Shown here one piece after another: positions 1 to 5,950 of a stretch of 7,105 bases of DNA. How positions within the stretch are numbered: position 1 is the first letter of the stretch; the number at the start of each line of letters is the position of its first letter. A program made the position numbers and the translations under genes. Source of the DNA: Mariprofundaceae bacterium. Lineage in GTDB: Bacteria > Pseudomonadota > Zetaproteobacteria > Mariprofundales > Mariprofundaceae. The stretch covers positions 1 through 7,105 of the forward strand of contig JAUZQR010000075.1 in NCBI GenBank assembly GCA_030950865.1, in the 5' to 3' direction. Under the pieces are notes generated by a model. It ran no database searches and was not told where the DNA came from. It saw nothing but the letters and a program-made list of their open reading frames with translations.

Positions 1-2
1 GT

Positions 3-1205
3 GAACTTATACAATGTATTCCCGATGTTTTATTGGGCGATACGCTGTTGGAACTTCCAGAGGGTATGCAGGAAGATTTGCTTGCTGAGTTTGAAGCCCA
101 TGAAATTGGTGATGTTGTTGAGCATTTGGATTCGGATGATGCCACAGATATTTTACAGGTGGTGGATAAGGATGTTGCCGATGAGGTGATTGAATCCCTT
201 GAACCAGATGAGCGCCGTGAAATTGAACCGCTAATGGCGCATGATGAAGAAACTGCTGGTGGCTTGATGCAGGTTGAGCTTTTCAAGGTGCGTGATGATT
301 GGAAAGTTGAAAAGGTCATGCAGGTTTTAAGACGCTGGTCAAAAGACATCGAAAACTTAAATTATGTTTATATTGTGGATGATGAAGATCGTTTGGTAGG
401 CATGTTTTCATTGCATCGTTTGCTGTTTGTTGAGCCTGATGTGTTGGTGATGGATATTGCAGAGACAAATTTGCGTAGCGTATTACCCAATCAAGATCAG
501 GAAGATGTTGTCAAAGTGTTTGAAAAATATGATATATTGGCATTGCCTGTTTTGAATGAAGAGGGCGTGTTGATTGGTCGTATTACAGCTGATGATGTGA
601 TTGATGTCATTCAAGAAGAAGCCACTGAAGATATGTATCGTTTGGCGGCACTGTCTGATCAAGATGATTTGGCAGAGCCAGTTGGCATTACTGCATGGCG
701 ACGTGGTGTTTGGCTGACCGTGAATTTGGGTACAGCGATTCTTGCTTCGATTGTGATTTCACAATTTCAGGCAACTATTTCACAAATTGTGGCACTGGCA
801 ATTCTCATGCCTATTGTTGCCAGTATGGGTGGTATAGCAGGAACACAAACGCTAACTGTGATTGTGCGCGGTATTGCGCTGGGGCGTGTGACCTATGCCA
901 ATGAACGACGCGCTTTAATCAAAGAGACCTCGGTGGGTTTGTTGACGGGACTAACTTTTGCGCTATTTGTTGGTATTGTGGTGTCTTTTTGGTTTCCAGA
1001 ATTTGGCGTGTCATTGGGTCTGGTGATTGGTGCTGCGATGCTAATCAATCTTTGTGCCGCAGGTTTGGCTGGCGCATTGATTCCGCTTACCTTGCAACGC
1101 CTAAATATTGATCCAGCTTTGGCATCAGGCACGATTTTAACGACCGTGACAGATGTGCTCGGCTTTCTATCATTCCTAGGTTTGGCGACATACTTTTTGT
1201 TGTAA
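3..1205 (+). CDS. mgtE: MgtE-family magnesium transporter (5' end missing)
   Basis: Inner-membrane Mg2+ channel/transporter of the MgtE family. The frame is open to the left edge, so the true start is outside the window; the TTG at 33 is only an internal codon. There are 400 visible residues against about 450 for the family, so about 50 are missing. Visible residues 1-80 are the acidic helical MgtE N domain, which acts as a cytosolic Mg2+ sensor. A CBS pair spans about 85-145 and 147-210. A hydrophobic C-terminal region (about 232-400) fits the usual five membrane helices and contains the family stretch MGGIAGTQ at 275-282. The last helix has TTVTDVLGF; its Asp (visible residue 384) probably matches the pore Asp of characterised MgtE. 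The promoter and any Mg2+-responsive leader are off-window. The gene converges on the glutaredoxin gene 32 bases away, with no terminator hairpin seen between them. Family assignment is firm; ion specificity (Mg2+ versus Co2+) is inferred. Confidence 0.96.
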   Translation, partial: ELIQCIPDVLLGDTLLELPEGMQEDLLAEFEAHEIGDVVEHLDSDDATDILQVVDKDVADEVIESLEPDERREIEPLMAHDEETAGGLMQVELFKVRDDWKVEKVMQVLRRWSKDIENLNYVYIVDDEDRLVGMFSLHRLLFVEPDVLVMDIAETNLRSVLPNQDQEDVVKVFEKYDILALPVLNEEGVLIGRITADDVIDVIQEEATEDMYRLAALSDQDDLAEPVGITAWRRGVWLTVNLGTAILASIVISQFQATISQIVALAILMPIVASMGGIAGTQTLTVIVRGIALGRVTYANERRALIKETSVGLLTGLTFALFVGIVVSFWFPEFGVSLGLVIGAAMLINLCAAGLAGALIPLTLQRLNIDPALASGTILTTVTDVLGFLSFLGLATYFLL

Positions 1206-1237
1206 GCAGAGGTAATCAGAAAGATGAATGGGCTAAG

Positions 1238-1636
1238 TTATGATGCCTTGGATGTCGAATTAAACTGCTGATTAAGGTATTCAACAATGGCATTGGATTC
1301 GTATAACCATGTTGTTTTATCGCCTTCATCAATGCGTAGGCATGGCACTTTAATTTTACCGCCTTCTTTTTCCAATGTATTGCGATGTTCACCGCCACGA
1401 ACTTGTGCATCACGGTATTCCAAGGGAATGTTCAAACGGTGCACGGTACGACGCGTTTTAATACAAAATGGGCATGCGAAGTATTGATACATAGACATCG
1501 ACTTTACTTGTTCGTTGATGGTGTTTTGGGCTTCTTGTGAACGTTTAATTTTGCGCGGGCTGGTTAAAAAGCTAACAAGCGCCATAAGTCCGCCGACACC
1601 TTCACGAAAAATCTTTAATAAAATGGCTTTAATCAT
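1238..1636 (-). CDS. membrane-tethered glutaredoxin-like protein
   Basis: A 132-residue thioredoxin-fold protein, probably a glutathione-linked thiol oxidoreductase. Residues 1-25 form a hydrophobic but partly charged segment followed by a basic stretch (SPRKIKR, 26-32), which looks like an N-terminal membrane anchor or amphipathic helix. The glutaredoxin domain begins near residue 48. Its active site is CPFC (55-58) in the context YQYFACPFCIK, the cis-proline motif is KVPCL (96-100, Pro98), and YESNAIVEYL (112-121) matches the glutathione-binding end of the glutaredoxin/GST N-terminal fold. The length fits one domain plus anchor, with no GST C-terminal domain. The chosen ATG gives the full anchor and has a weak GGGG eight bases upstream. 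A perfect TATAAT lies further upstream on the same strand. It is convergent with mgtE and divergent from ispD. I recall similar anchored glutaredoxins in gammaproteobacteria; substrate is unknown. Confidence 0.9.
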   Translation of the reverse strand: MIKAILLKIFREGVGGLMALVSFLTSPRKIKRSQEAQNTINEQVKSMSMYQYFACPFCIKTRRTVHRLNIPLEYRDAQVRGGEHRNTLEKEGGKIKVPCLRIDEGDKTTWLYESNAIVEYLNQQFNSTSKAS

Positions 1637-1701
1637 GGCATATACCCCAAATTAACAATAATAGGGCGCAAGATAGCAGATAATAAGTATTCTTTAAGCG
1701 T

Positions 1702-1730
1702 ATTATAAATAATGTCATTTGATAGTTGCA
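1702..1730 (-). promoter_or_regulatory. candidate promoter of the glutaredoxin gene
   Basis: A perfect TATAAT -10 hexamer is read on the minus strand at 1707-1702. The -35 position 17 bases upstream (1730-1725, TGCAAC) is a poor match. Transcription would start near 1695, giving a leader of about 60 bases before the ATG at 1636. The AT-rich setting makes chance TATAAT matches likely. Confidence 0.4.
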
Positions 1731-1731
1731 T

Positions 1732-1759
1732 TTGACCTTATGGACGAAGCACGCACAAT
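1732..1759 (+). promoter_or_regulatory. candidate ispD promoter with start site at the ispD ATG
   Basis: TTGACC (1732-1737, 5 of 6 to TTGACA) is followed after 16 bases by CACAAT (1754-1759, 4 of 6 to TATAAT). Seven bases separate the -10 from the ATG at 1767, so transcription would begin at about the start codon itself. No Shine-Dalgarno sequence lies before that ATG. If real, this promoter favours 1767 over the upstream in-frame starts at 1719 and 1740, which lie at or before the promoter. The hexamers are a post-hoc match. Confidence 0.4.
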
Positions 1760-1766
1760 CTGCATC

Positions 1767-2456
1767 ATGAAAGTTGCCGTATTATTGTTAGCTGCTGGTC
1801 GTGGCACCCGTTTTGGTGGTGAGATTGCCAAGCAATATGTGAAGGTCTGTGGAAAAGAAATTCTTTTGCATACCCTGCACAGCTTATCTCAAGAGTCGCG
1901 TATTGCGGTTGTTCAGCCTGTGATTGCTGAGGGTGATACCATGTTTGCGGATGTTGTGGCAGCACATCACTTCCCCTTTGTTTTGTTGCCAGCGGTGGTC
2001 GGTGGTGCGGAGCGTTCAATATCTATGCAACTAGGTTTGGCAGCCTTGCCCGATGACGTGGATATGGTGGCTGTGCATGATGCGGCTAGACCATTGGCAT
2101 CCAAAGAGGTGCTGAAGAACGTTCTCGATATGGCAGAGCGACATGGGGCGGCCGTGCCAGGTGTTGCCGTACATGACACGATTAAACGCATCAATGCGGA
2201 TGGTAAAGTGCTGGAAACACCGAGTCGTACATGTTTGCGCGCGGTGCAAACGCCACAAGTTGCACGTAAAGAATGGTTTGAGCAGGCATTAAAACAAGAA
2301 AGGTCGCGTTTGCACCTGCATACTGATGATGCTTCGGTTTTAGAAGCGGCGGGCTTTGAGGTTTATGTATCACAGGGCGATGTGAATAATCGCAAAATCA
2401 CCACACAAGATGATTTATTATGGATGCAAACGCTGTTGCAAGGGGAAGGCTTATGA
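1767..2456 (+). CDS. ispD: 2-C-methyl-D-erythritol 4-phosphate cytidylyltransferase
   Basis: Third step of the MEP isoprenoid pathway: MEP + CTP gives CDP-methylerythritol + PPi, in the cytosol. The 229-residue length is normal. The nucleotide-binding loop is [18 protein letters not shown] (residues 7-24), with Arg15 and Lys22 probably matching the catalytic Arg/Lys of E. coli IspD. Also present are VHDAARP (103-109), DTIKR (137-141), the QTPQ stretch with Arg154 ahead of it ([12 protein letters not shown]), [11 protein letters not shown] (187-197) and the C-terminal [10 protein letters not shown] with Lys210. The frame is open upstream to a TTG at 1719 and an ATG at 1740, but family alignment starts at [11 protein letters not shown], so 1767 is preferred. 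No ribosome-binding site is visible there. The gene overlaps ispF by a few bases. There is no ftsB upstream, unlike in E. coli. Function is secure; the start is slightly less so. Confidence 0.97.
   Translation: MKVAVLLLAAGRGTRFGGEIAKQYVKVCGKEILLHTLHSLSQESRIAVVQPVIAEGDTMFADVVAAHHFPFVLLPAVVGGAERSISMQLGLAALPDDVDMVAVHDAARPLASKEVLKNVLDMAERHGAAVPGVAVHDTIKRINADGKVLETPSRTCLRAVQTPQVARKEWFEQALKQERSRLHLHTDDASVLEAAGFEVYVSQGDVNNRKITTQDDLLWMQTLLQGEGL
2441..2449 (+). promoter_or_regulatory. strong Shine-Dalgarno sequence of ispF
   Basis: AGGGGAAGG lies inside the 3' end of ispD, 6-9 bases before the tandem ATGATG that starts ispF. It contrasts with the absence of any such site before ispD and supports reinitiation or coupled translation of ispF. 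Confidence 0.75.
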
Positions 2457-2929
2457 TGCGGATTGGGCAAGGTTTTGATGTGCATGCTTTTGCAGAAGAC
2501 AGGAAATTAATATTGGGTGGAGTTGAGGTTGCCTATCACCTTGGTTTGGCAGGGCATTCCGATGCTGATGTGTTGATTCATGCGATATGTGATGCTTTAT
2601 TGGGCGCTGCGGGTTTGGGTGATATTGGACATCATTTTCCTGATAATGATCCGAAATATGCAGGTATTGATAGTACCAAATTACTCTCTGAAGTGATGAC
2701 CAGCCTAGCAGAGCGAGGTTTAAAGATTGGTAATTTGGATGCTACAGTCATTGCGCAGAAACCCAAGCTTGCGACATATATTCCCGCGATGCGTGAACGC
2801 TTGGCTGGGCTGTTGAATATTGAGATAAATTTATGCAATATCAAAGCAACGACGACTGAAAAACTGGGTTTCACAGGGCGTGGAGAAGGCATTGCTGCGC
2901 AAGCTGTTGTGTTATTGGTCGAAGCCTGA
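2456..2929 (+). CDS. ispF: 2-C-methyl-D-erythritol 2,4-cyclodiphosphate synthase
   Basis: Fifth MEP-pathway step: CDP-methylerythritol 2-phosphate is cyclised to methylerythritol 2,4-cyclodiphosphate, releasing CMP; the enzyme is a trimer with a divalent metal. The 157 residues are the normal length. Metal ligands are Asp8 and His10 in GFDVHAF and His42 in DVLIHA, falling on the same numbers as in E. coli Isp[10 protein letters not shown] (55-63) and [17 protein letters not shown] (131-147, with Glu135) complete the active site and signature. Two tandem ATGs exist (2453 and 2456). The first forms an ATGA overlap with the ispD stop; the second gives the family's usual MRIG start. Both are served by the AGGGGAAGG site. 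The fourth-step kinase gene ispE is not in this window. Confidence 0.97.
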   Translation: MRIGQGFDVHAFAEDRKLILGGVEVAYHLGLAGHSDADVLIHAICDALLGAAGLGDIGHHFPDNDPKYAGIDSTKLLSEVMTSLAERGLKIGNLDATVIAQKPKLATYIPAMRERLAGLLNIEINLCNIKATTTEKLGFTGRGEGIAAQAVVLLVEA

Positions 2930-2943
2930 TTTTGTGCTAAAAT
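2915..2943 (+). promoter_or_regulatory. candidate promoter of the unknown gene at 2950
   Basis: TTGGTC (2915-2920) and TAAAAT (2938-2943, 5 of 6) are separated by exactly 17 bases. Six bases separate the -10 from the ATG at 2950, so the predicted start site coincides with the start codon. There is no Shine-Dalgarno sequence. The -35 lies within the end of ispF. The gene could also simply be read through from ispF. Confidence 0.45.
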
Positions 2944-2949
2944 AAACGC

Positions 2950-3375
2950 ATGAAAGAAAATACTTTAAATGACTTTTACCTTTTTTGCGATGGAGAACAC
3001 CGCGAGTTTTATTCGGTTTTGTTGTATGACTGGCAGGAAATAGGATTGGCGTGGCATTGTGATTCAGGCGTACTTTCTTTAGGTATAAATTCGGCAATCA
3101 AAGACATTATGTTTGTGTGTTTTTCACTGCATACAGGTGGTGCGGAACCATCGTCGATTCGACTGGACTTGAATCAATGGCGCAAGCAATTGGGTCAGGA
3201 AGATACCGCTAAATTTATTGCTGAAATACGTCGCCTTCAGGGCATAAGTTGTCAGCAGCGTGGCGATATTTTTGTGATTGAGAACCCAGCCCATATCTTG
3301 GCACCTGTGCAGAAAAAACTGAGAAATATGATACACCAATTTGGTGTGATATTGCCGAATAAAATAGCCGCTTAA
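2950..3375 (+). CDS. uncharacterised 141-residue protein
   Basis: I do not recognise this family. It begins 20 bases after ispF on the same strand, so it may be a third gene of that operon or have its own promoter. The protein is soluble-looking, with no signal peptide or clear membrane helix. It has a mixed hydrophobic N-terminal half (about 8-62) that suggests beta strands, a charged helical stretch around 75-97 (QWRKQLGQEDTAKFIAEIRRL), a short DIFVIENP segment (106-113), and a C-terminal helix near 119-131. Cysteines at 13, 37, 57 and 101 form no metal-binding pair. Codon style matches its neighbours and both flanks fit tightly, so I believe it is real. The ATG at 2950 has no visible ribosome-binding site. 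Its stop overlaps the stop of the convergent gene. Confidence 0.8.
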   Translation: MKENTLNDFYLFCDGEHREFYSVLLYDWQEIGLAWHCDSGVLSLGINSAIKDIMFVCFSLHTGGAEPSSIRLDLNQWRKQLGQEDTAKFIAEIRRLQGISCQQRGDIFVIENPAHILAPVQKKLRNMIHQFGVILPNKIAA

Positions 3376-4256
3376 TTTCCGATTAAAGCTGTTTTAGGGG
3401 TGGCAATCACCATGGAAATTTCGCGTGCCTGTTCAGGCACATTTTCAATAATGAGCGTAAAGGCGCGTTTTCCTCCCGCACTAATTGGAACCTGATCAAT
3501 GGCGGGGGCTATATAAGGTGCATGCCTTATTGTTGGTAGGCTAGGCGGTTCTGTAATAGCAAGTGTGCGTGTTTGGATAGCACGACTGTTGGGCATGTCA
3601 AAAAAATTAATTTGTATGGCTGGGGGTATTTGGTCACTCAATAAACGATTTTGAATATAACCATCAATAAAAAGTACACGGCTATCATCTTGGCGGTCAA
3701 TCCACTGGCTATGGATATTATTTTTTAGAATATCCCAATCAGCGGGGTTTGAAGCGATGGAGACTTGCATATTCATCATAAGACTGCGCACCCAAGGTTG
3801 CGCCAACCATTGTTTTTGGTTGTTCCAAATGCCCAACCCGCTTATGCATAACAGCACAAGTATCAACCAATACCAGATGTGTGTTTGACCACGTTCAGGG
3901 AGAAGGCGCTCTTTAGATAATTGAATGTGAGGTATATCAGTTTGTTCTACAGAAATCTGTTCTGTATCAGAGGGCTGTGTATCAACTTGCTCTACATGAA
4001 TATTAGTTTTGTCAGTTTGTTCTGGAGGTAATGTAGGTTCATTACTTGCTGGAACTTTTAGGGTAGAAGGTTCTACTTTTTCCGAAGAAGTTTTAGTGTA
4101 TTCAAAAAGTGATGCTTCTTGGTAGGCAGGCGAATGTTCTTTTTCTGGTTGATTTGTGTGGAATTCAGCACCGCAGCGATGACATACCAAAACGGCATTT
4201 TTAATAGTGGTGGCAAGCTGATACTTGGCTTTACATTGCGGGCATGAGACGAGCAT
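3372..4256 (-). CDS. MJ0042-type zinc-ribbon, DUF3426-like membrane protein
   Basis: A 294-residue protein with three parts. Residues 1-33 are an MJ0042-type zinc ribbon with Cys5, Cys8, Cys25 and Cys28 (CPQC and CHRC). Residues 35-123 are a low-complexity linker rich in Glu, Thr, Pro and Gln with repeated EQTD-like units. One membrane helix spans about 126-144 (IWYWLILVLLCISGLGIW). The remaining about 150 residues resemble the DUF3426 domain: a beta-rich region containing DSRVLFIDGYIQNR (191-204) and FTLIIENVPEQA (266-277). The zinc ribbon is predicted cytosolic and the C-terminal domain periplasmic. Function is unknown for this family. The start is the ATG just before the zinc ribbon; no Shine-Dalgarno sequence is seen, but promoter-like hexamers sit directly upstream. 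It is divergent from ftsE and convergent with the unknown gene. A role linked to FtsEX is only suggested by position. Confidence 0.88.
   Translation of the reverse strand: MLVSCPQCKAKYQLATTIKNAVLVCHRCGAEFHTNQPEKEHSPAYQEASLFEYTKTSSEKVEPSTLKVPASNEPTLPPEQTDKTNIHVEQVDTQPSDTEQISVEQTDIPHIQLSKERLLPERGQTHIWYWLILVLLCISGLGIWNNQKQWLAQPWVRSLMMNMQVSIASNPADWDILKNNIHSQWIDRQDDSRVLFIDGYIQNRLLSDQIPPAIQINFFDMPNSRAIQTRTLAITEPPSLPTIRHAPYIAPAIDQVPISAGGKRAFTLIIENVPEQAREISMVIATPKTALIGN
3936..4022 (-). repeat. degenerate EQTD-like repeat in the linker
   Basis: Within the linker of the DUF3426-like protein, residues 79-107 contain EQTD, VEQVD, TEQI and VEQTD units spaced about 6-10 residues apart. The underlying DNA repeats an imperfect CTTGCTCT/TTTGTTCT motif on the plus strand. 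This looks like expansion of a flexible acidic tether; no function can be read from it. Confidence 0.45.
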
Positions 4257-4262
4257 GGCGAT

Positions 4263-4291
4263 ATGCTGAAGGCTTGATGGGGATTTGTCAG
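4263..4291 (-). promoter_or_regulatory. candidate promoter of the DUF3426-like gene
   Basis: Read on the minus strand, CTGACA (4291-4286, 5 of 6) and CAGCAT (4268-4263, 3 of 6 but keeping A2 and T6) are 17 bases apart. Six bases separate the -10 from the ATG at 4256, again placing the start of transcription at the start codon. The weak -10 keeps confidence low. Confidence 0.3.
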
Positions 4292-4312
4292 CATGATGTG
4301 GAAGCTCAAGAT

Positions 4313-4341
4313 TTGAATGACCTTTTTATACAGGGTGCAAT
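4313..4341 (+). promoter_or_regulatory. candidate ftsE promoter
   Basis: TTGAAT (4313-4318, 4 of 6) and TGCAAT (4336-4341, 4 of 6) are separated by 17 bases. Transcription would start near 4348, giving almost no leader for the ATG at 4351 or about 20 bases for the ATG at 4369. It lies back-to-back with the candidate promoter of the divergent gene. Neither ATG has a Shine-Dalgarno sequence. Confidence 0.3.
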
Positions 4342-4368
4342 TGCTGGCATATGCGTTACTGTTTTGCC

Positions 4369-5055
4369 ATGTCAGAGCGTAAAACAATCATAGATATGCA
4401 GCAGCTTATGCTGCGTTACCCCACAGGGAAAGTTGCATTATCAGGCGTTAATTTAACCATTTTACAGGGTCAGTTTGTGTACTTAACAGGTGAAAGTGGG
4501 GCAGGGAAATCATCATTATTACGCATGTTTTATGGTGGTTTGCGACCATCTTCGGGGCAATTACAGGTGCAAAAAACGGACATGCGTGTGGCTGGAGAAG
4601 CGGCGGTGCGTGCTGTGCGGCGGCGTACAGGCATTGTATTTCAAGATCATAGGTTGCTTTTTTCGCGCACTGTTTTTGAAAATGTTGCACTGCCATTACG
4701 CGTTCAAGGTTGGAGCAATGAACGTTTGATTCCTCGTGTGCGAAAAGTCTTAGAATTTGTGCGTTTGGATGATCGATTATGGTCTTATCCAGAAGCATTG
4801 TCGGGTGGTGAACAGCAGCGCATTGCCATTGCCCGCGCCATGATTGCCACACCGCCTGTTGTATTGGCAGATGAGCCAACAGGTAACTTGGATGAAGATA
4901 CAGCGCGTCATGTGTTGGATTTATTGATGGGGCTTAATGAATTGGGCACGACTGTGATTATGGCGACCCATGACTTACATTTACTCAATTCACACCCAGG
5001 GCGTGTGGTGCAATTGCACGCAGGAGCTTTGGTAGGGGATTCTCATGCAACCTGA
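4369..5055 (+). CDS. ftsE: cell-division ABC transporter ATPase FtsE
   Basis: Cytosolic ATPase partner of FtsX; the FtsEX complex at the divisome uses ATP to activate septal peptidoglycan hydrolysis rather than transport. From the ATG at 4369 the protein has 228 residues, typical for FtsE. Walker A is GESGAGKSS (41-49), the Q-loop is FQDHRLL (Gln92), the ABC signature is LSGGEQQR (144-151), Walker B is VVLADEP (164-170) followed by TGNLD, and the H-loop is ATHD (His201). All catalytic residues are intact. An in-frame ATG at 4351 would add six residues (MRYCFA). Family alignment supports the shorter form, while the candidate promoter could suit either. The gene overlaps ftsX by 11 bases. Assignment as FtsE rather than LolD or another small ATPase rests on the adjacent FtsX. 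Confidence 0.95.
   Translation: MSERKTIIDMQQLMLRYPTGKVALSGVNLTILQGQFVYLTGESGAGKSSLLRMFYGGLRPSSGQLQVQKTDMRVAGEAAVRAVRRRTGIVFQDHRLLFSRTVFENVALPLRVQGWSNERLIPRVRKVLEFVRLDDRLWSYPEALSGGEQQRIAIARAMIATPPVVLADEPTGNLDEDTARHVLDLLMGLNELGTTVIMATHDLHLLNSHPGRVVQLHAGALVGDSHAT
5034..5039 (+). promoter_or_regulatory. Shine-Dalgarno sequence of ftsX
   Basis: AGGGGA lies inside the end of ftsE, five bases before the ATG at 5045. It decides the ftsX start in favour of 5045 over the internal ATG at 5090, and implies efficient coupled translation. Confidence 0.75.
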
Positions 5056-5923
5056 TAATGTGCGTATTCACTTGCCAGGTGGTCTGAATATGCCGCCATT
5101 TGGTATTCATCAATACCTTGCTTTGATTATCGTTGGCGTATCGTTGTGGGCATTGGGCTCGGTGTGGATGGGTTTGCAGGCAACAGGGCAGTGGGTTGGC
5201 ACATGGCAACAGCAAATGGTGCTGCATGTTTATTTGCCGCAAGAGCATAAAAAAGAATTGCAGGCTTTGCAGCAAGGCTTGCAAGCTGTGGACGGTGTCG
5301 CACAAGTGGAATCCATAACACGTGAGGATTCAGCGCAATGGATGCGGCAATGGTTGGGCAATAGTACATTGGATGTAAATACATTGGCTGAACGTTTACC
5401 TGAAACGCTACTTGTACGTTTGTTGGATAATGAATCAGGGCAATTTGTCGTTGATGATATTCGTGATGTGGCGGAACGTATGCATGCCGCCATGAATGAG
5501 GATGAGGTGCAGTTATTGGGCATGCGTGAAGTGCTTGATAAGGCTGAGACTTTGATATGGTTTGTGACTGTTTTATTGGCTTTGGCAATGGCTTTGATTG
5601 TTTCAAATACCCTGCGCATGATTTTATTGGCACGGGCAGATGAAGTGCATTTGATGCGTTTGATGGGTGCCAAAGAGTGGTTTGTACGTATGCCATTTGT
5701 ATTGGAAGGTTTACTTTTGGGTGCTGGTGCAGGGCTGCTTGCCTGGTTATTGCTTTGGCCATGGGTTTGGGGCAGCAGCGAATGGTTAGCAGGTTCTATG
5801 GTTGAATTGCATGTGGGTGTTTTATTGTTGCCCTTATTGTTTGGTGGTGCGCTTTTGGGTTGCTTGGGAGCGTTGATTGCTACGGCGCGCTTGGTCTCTC
5901 CTGATAGTGTTGTGGAGAGCTGA
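5045..5923 (+). CDS. ftsX: cell-division protein FtsX, membrane subunit of FtsEX
   Basis: Inner-membrane partner of FtsE. The 292 residues have the FtsX layout: a short cytosolic N-terminus, TM1 at about 23-44, a periplasmic domain of about 120 residues (45-166) that in the family contacts the hydrolase activator, then TM2 at 167-190, TM3 at 217-240 and TM4 at 256-280. The loop after TM2 carries the family stretch ADEVHLMRLMGAKEWFVRMPFVLEG (positions 198-222), which couples to the ATPase. The protein is shorter than E. coli FtsX mainly at the N-terminus. The start is fixed by AGGGGA. No EnvC-like or NlpC-like hydrolase gene follows, so the activated enzyme is encoded elsewhere. The TGA stop lies inside a possible terminator hairpin. 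Confidence 0.95.
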   Translation: MQPDNVRIHLPGGLNMPPFGIHQYLALIIVGVSLWALGSVWMGLQATGQWVGTWQQQMVLHVYLPQEHKKELQALQQGLQAVDGVAQVESITREDSAQWMRQWLGNSTLDVNTLAERLPETLLVRLLDNESGQFVVDDIRDVAERMHAAMNEDEVQLLGMREVLDKAETLIWFVTVLLALAMALIVSNTLRMILLARADEVHLMRLMGAKEWFVRMPFVLEGLLLGAGAGLLAWLLLWPWVWGSSEWLAGSMVELHVGVLLLPLLFGGALLGCLGALIATARLVSPDSVVES

Positions 5924-5950
5924 TGAAGAGACTCTTTTCAGGAAGTTTTT
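5920..5950 (+). terminator. possible rho-independent terminator after ftsX
   Basis: CTGATGAAGAG (5920-5930) and CTCTTTTCAG (5932-5941) can pair as about nine base pairs with one bulged T, one G-U pair and a three-base loop. A run of five T follows at 5946-5950. The stem is AT-rich, includes the ftsX stop codon, and the T run begins four bases after the stem, so it would be weak. The convergent gene ends at 5951. Confidence 0.4.

Noticed and set aside
1..189. 62-codon frame at the left edge beginning with GTG
   Set aside because: It is out of frame with the MgtE sequence that covers the same bases and has no features of a real gene.
1206..1237. Possible bidirectional terminator between mgtE and the glutaredoxin gene
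   Set aside because: I could not find an inverted repeat or T run in the 32-base gap.
1719..1766. N-terminal extension of IspD from TTG 1719 or ATG 1740
   Set aside because: Family members begin at [11 protein letters not shown]; the extension has no ribosome-binding site and overlaps the candidate promoter.
2420..2455. Longer IspF starting upstream within ispD
   Set aside because: The extra residues have no counterpart in IspF, and the strong Shine-Dalgarno sequence points to the ATGATG at 2453-2458.
4073..4387. 104-codon minus-strand frame covering the DUF3426/ftsE spacer
   Set aside because: It overlaps the zinc-ribbon coding sequence in another frame and runs into ftsE; the zinc-ribbon frame has clear motifs and this one has none.
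4448..4879. 143-codon minus-strand frame inside ftsE
   Set aside because: It is antisense to an intact ABC ATPase, with no recognisable domain and no start signal.
5127..5762. 211-codon open frame on the minus strand inside ftsX
   Set aside because: It is fully antisense to ftsX, has skewed composition (rich in His, Pro, Ala, Gln), no domain, and is explained by ftsX codon bias.
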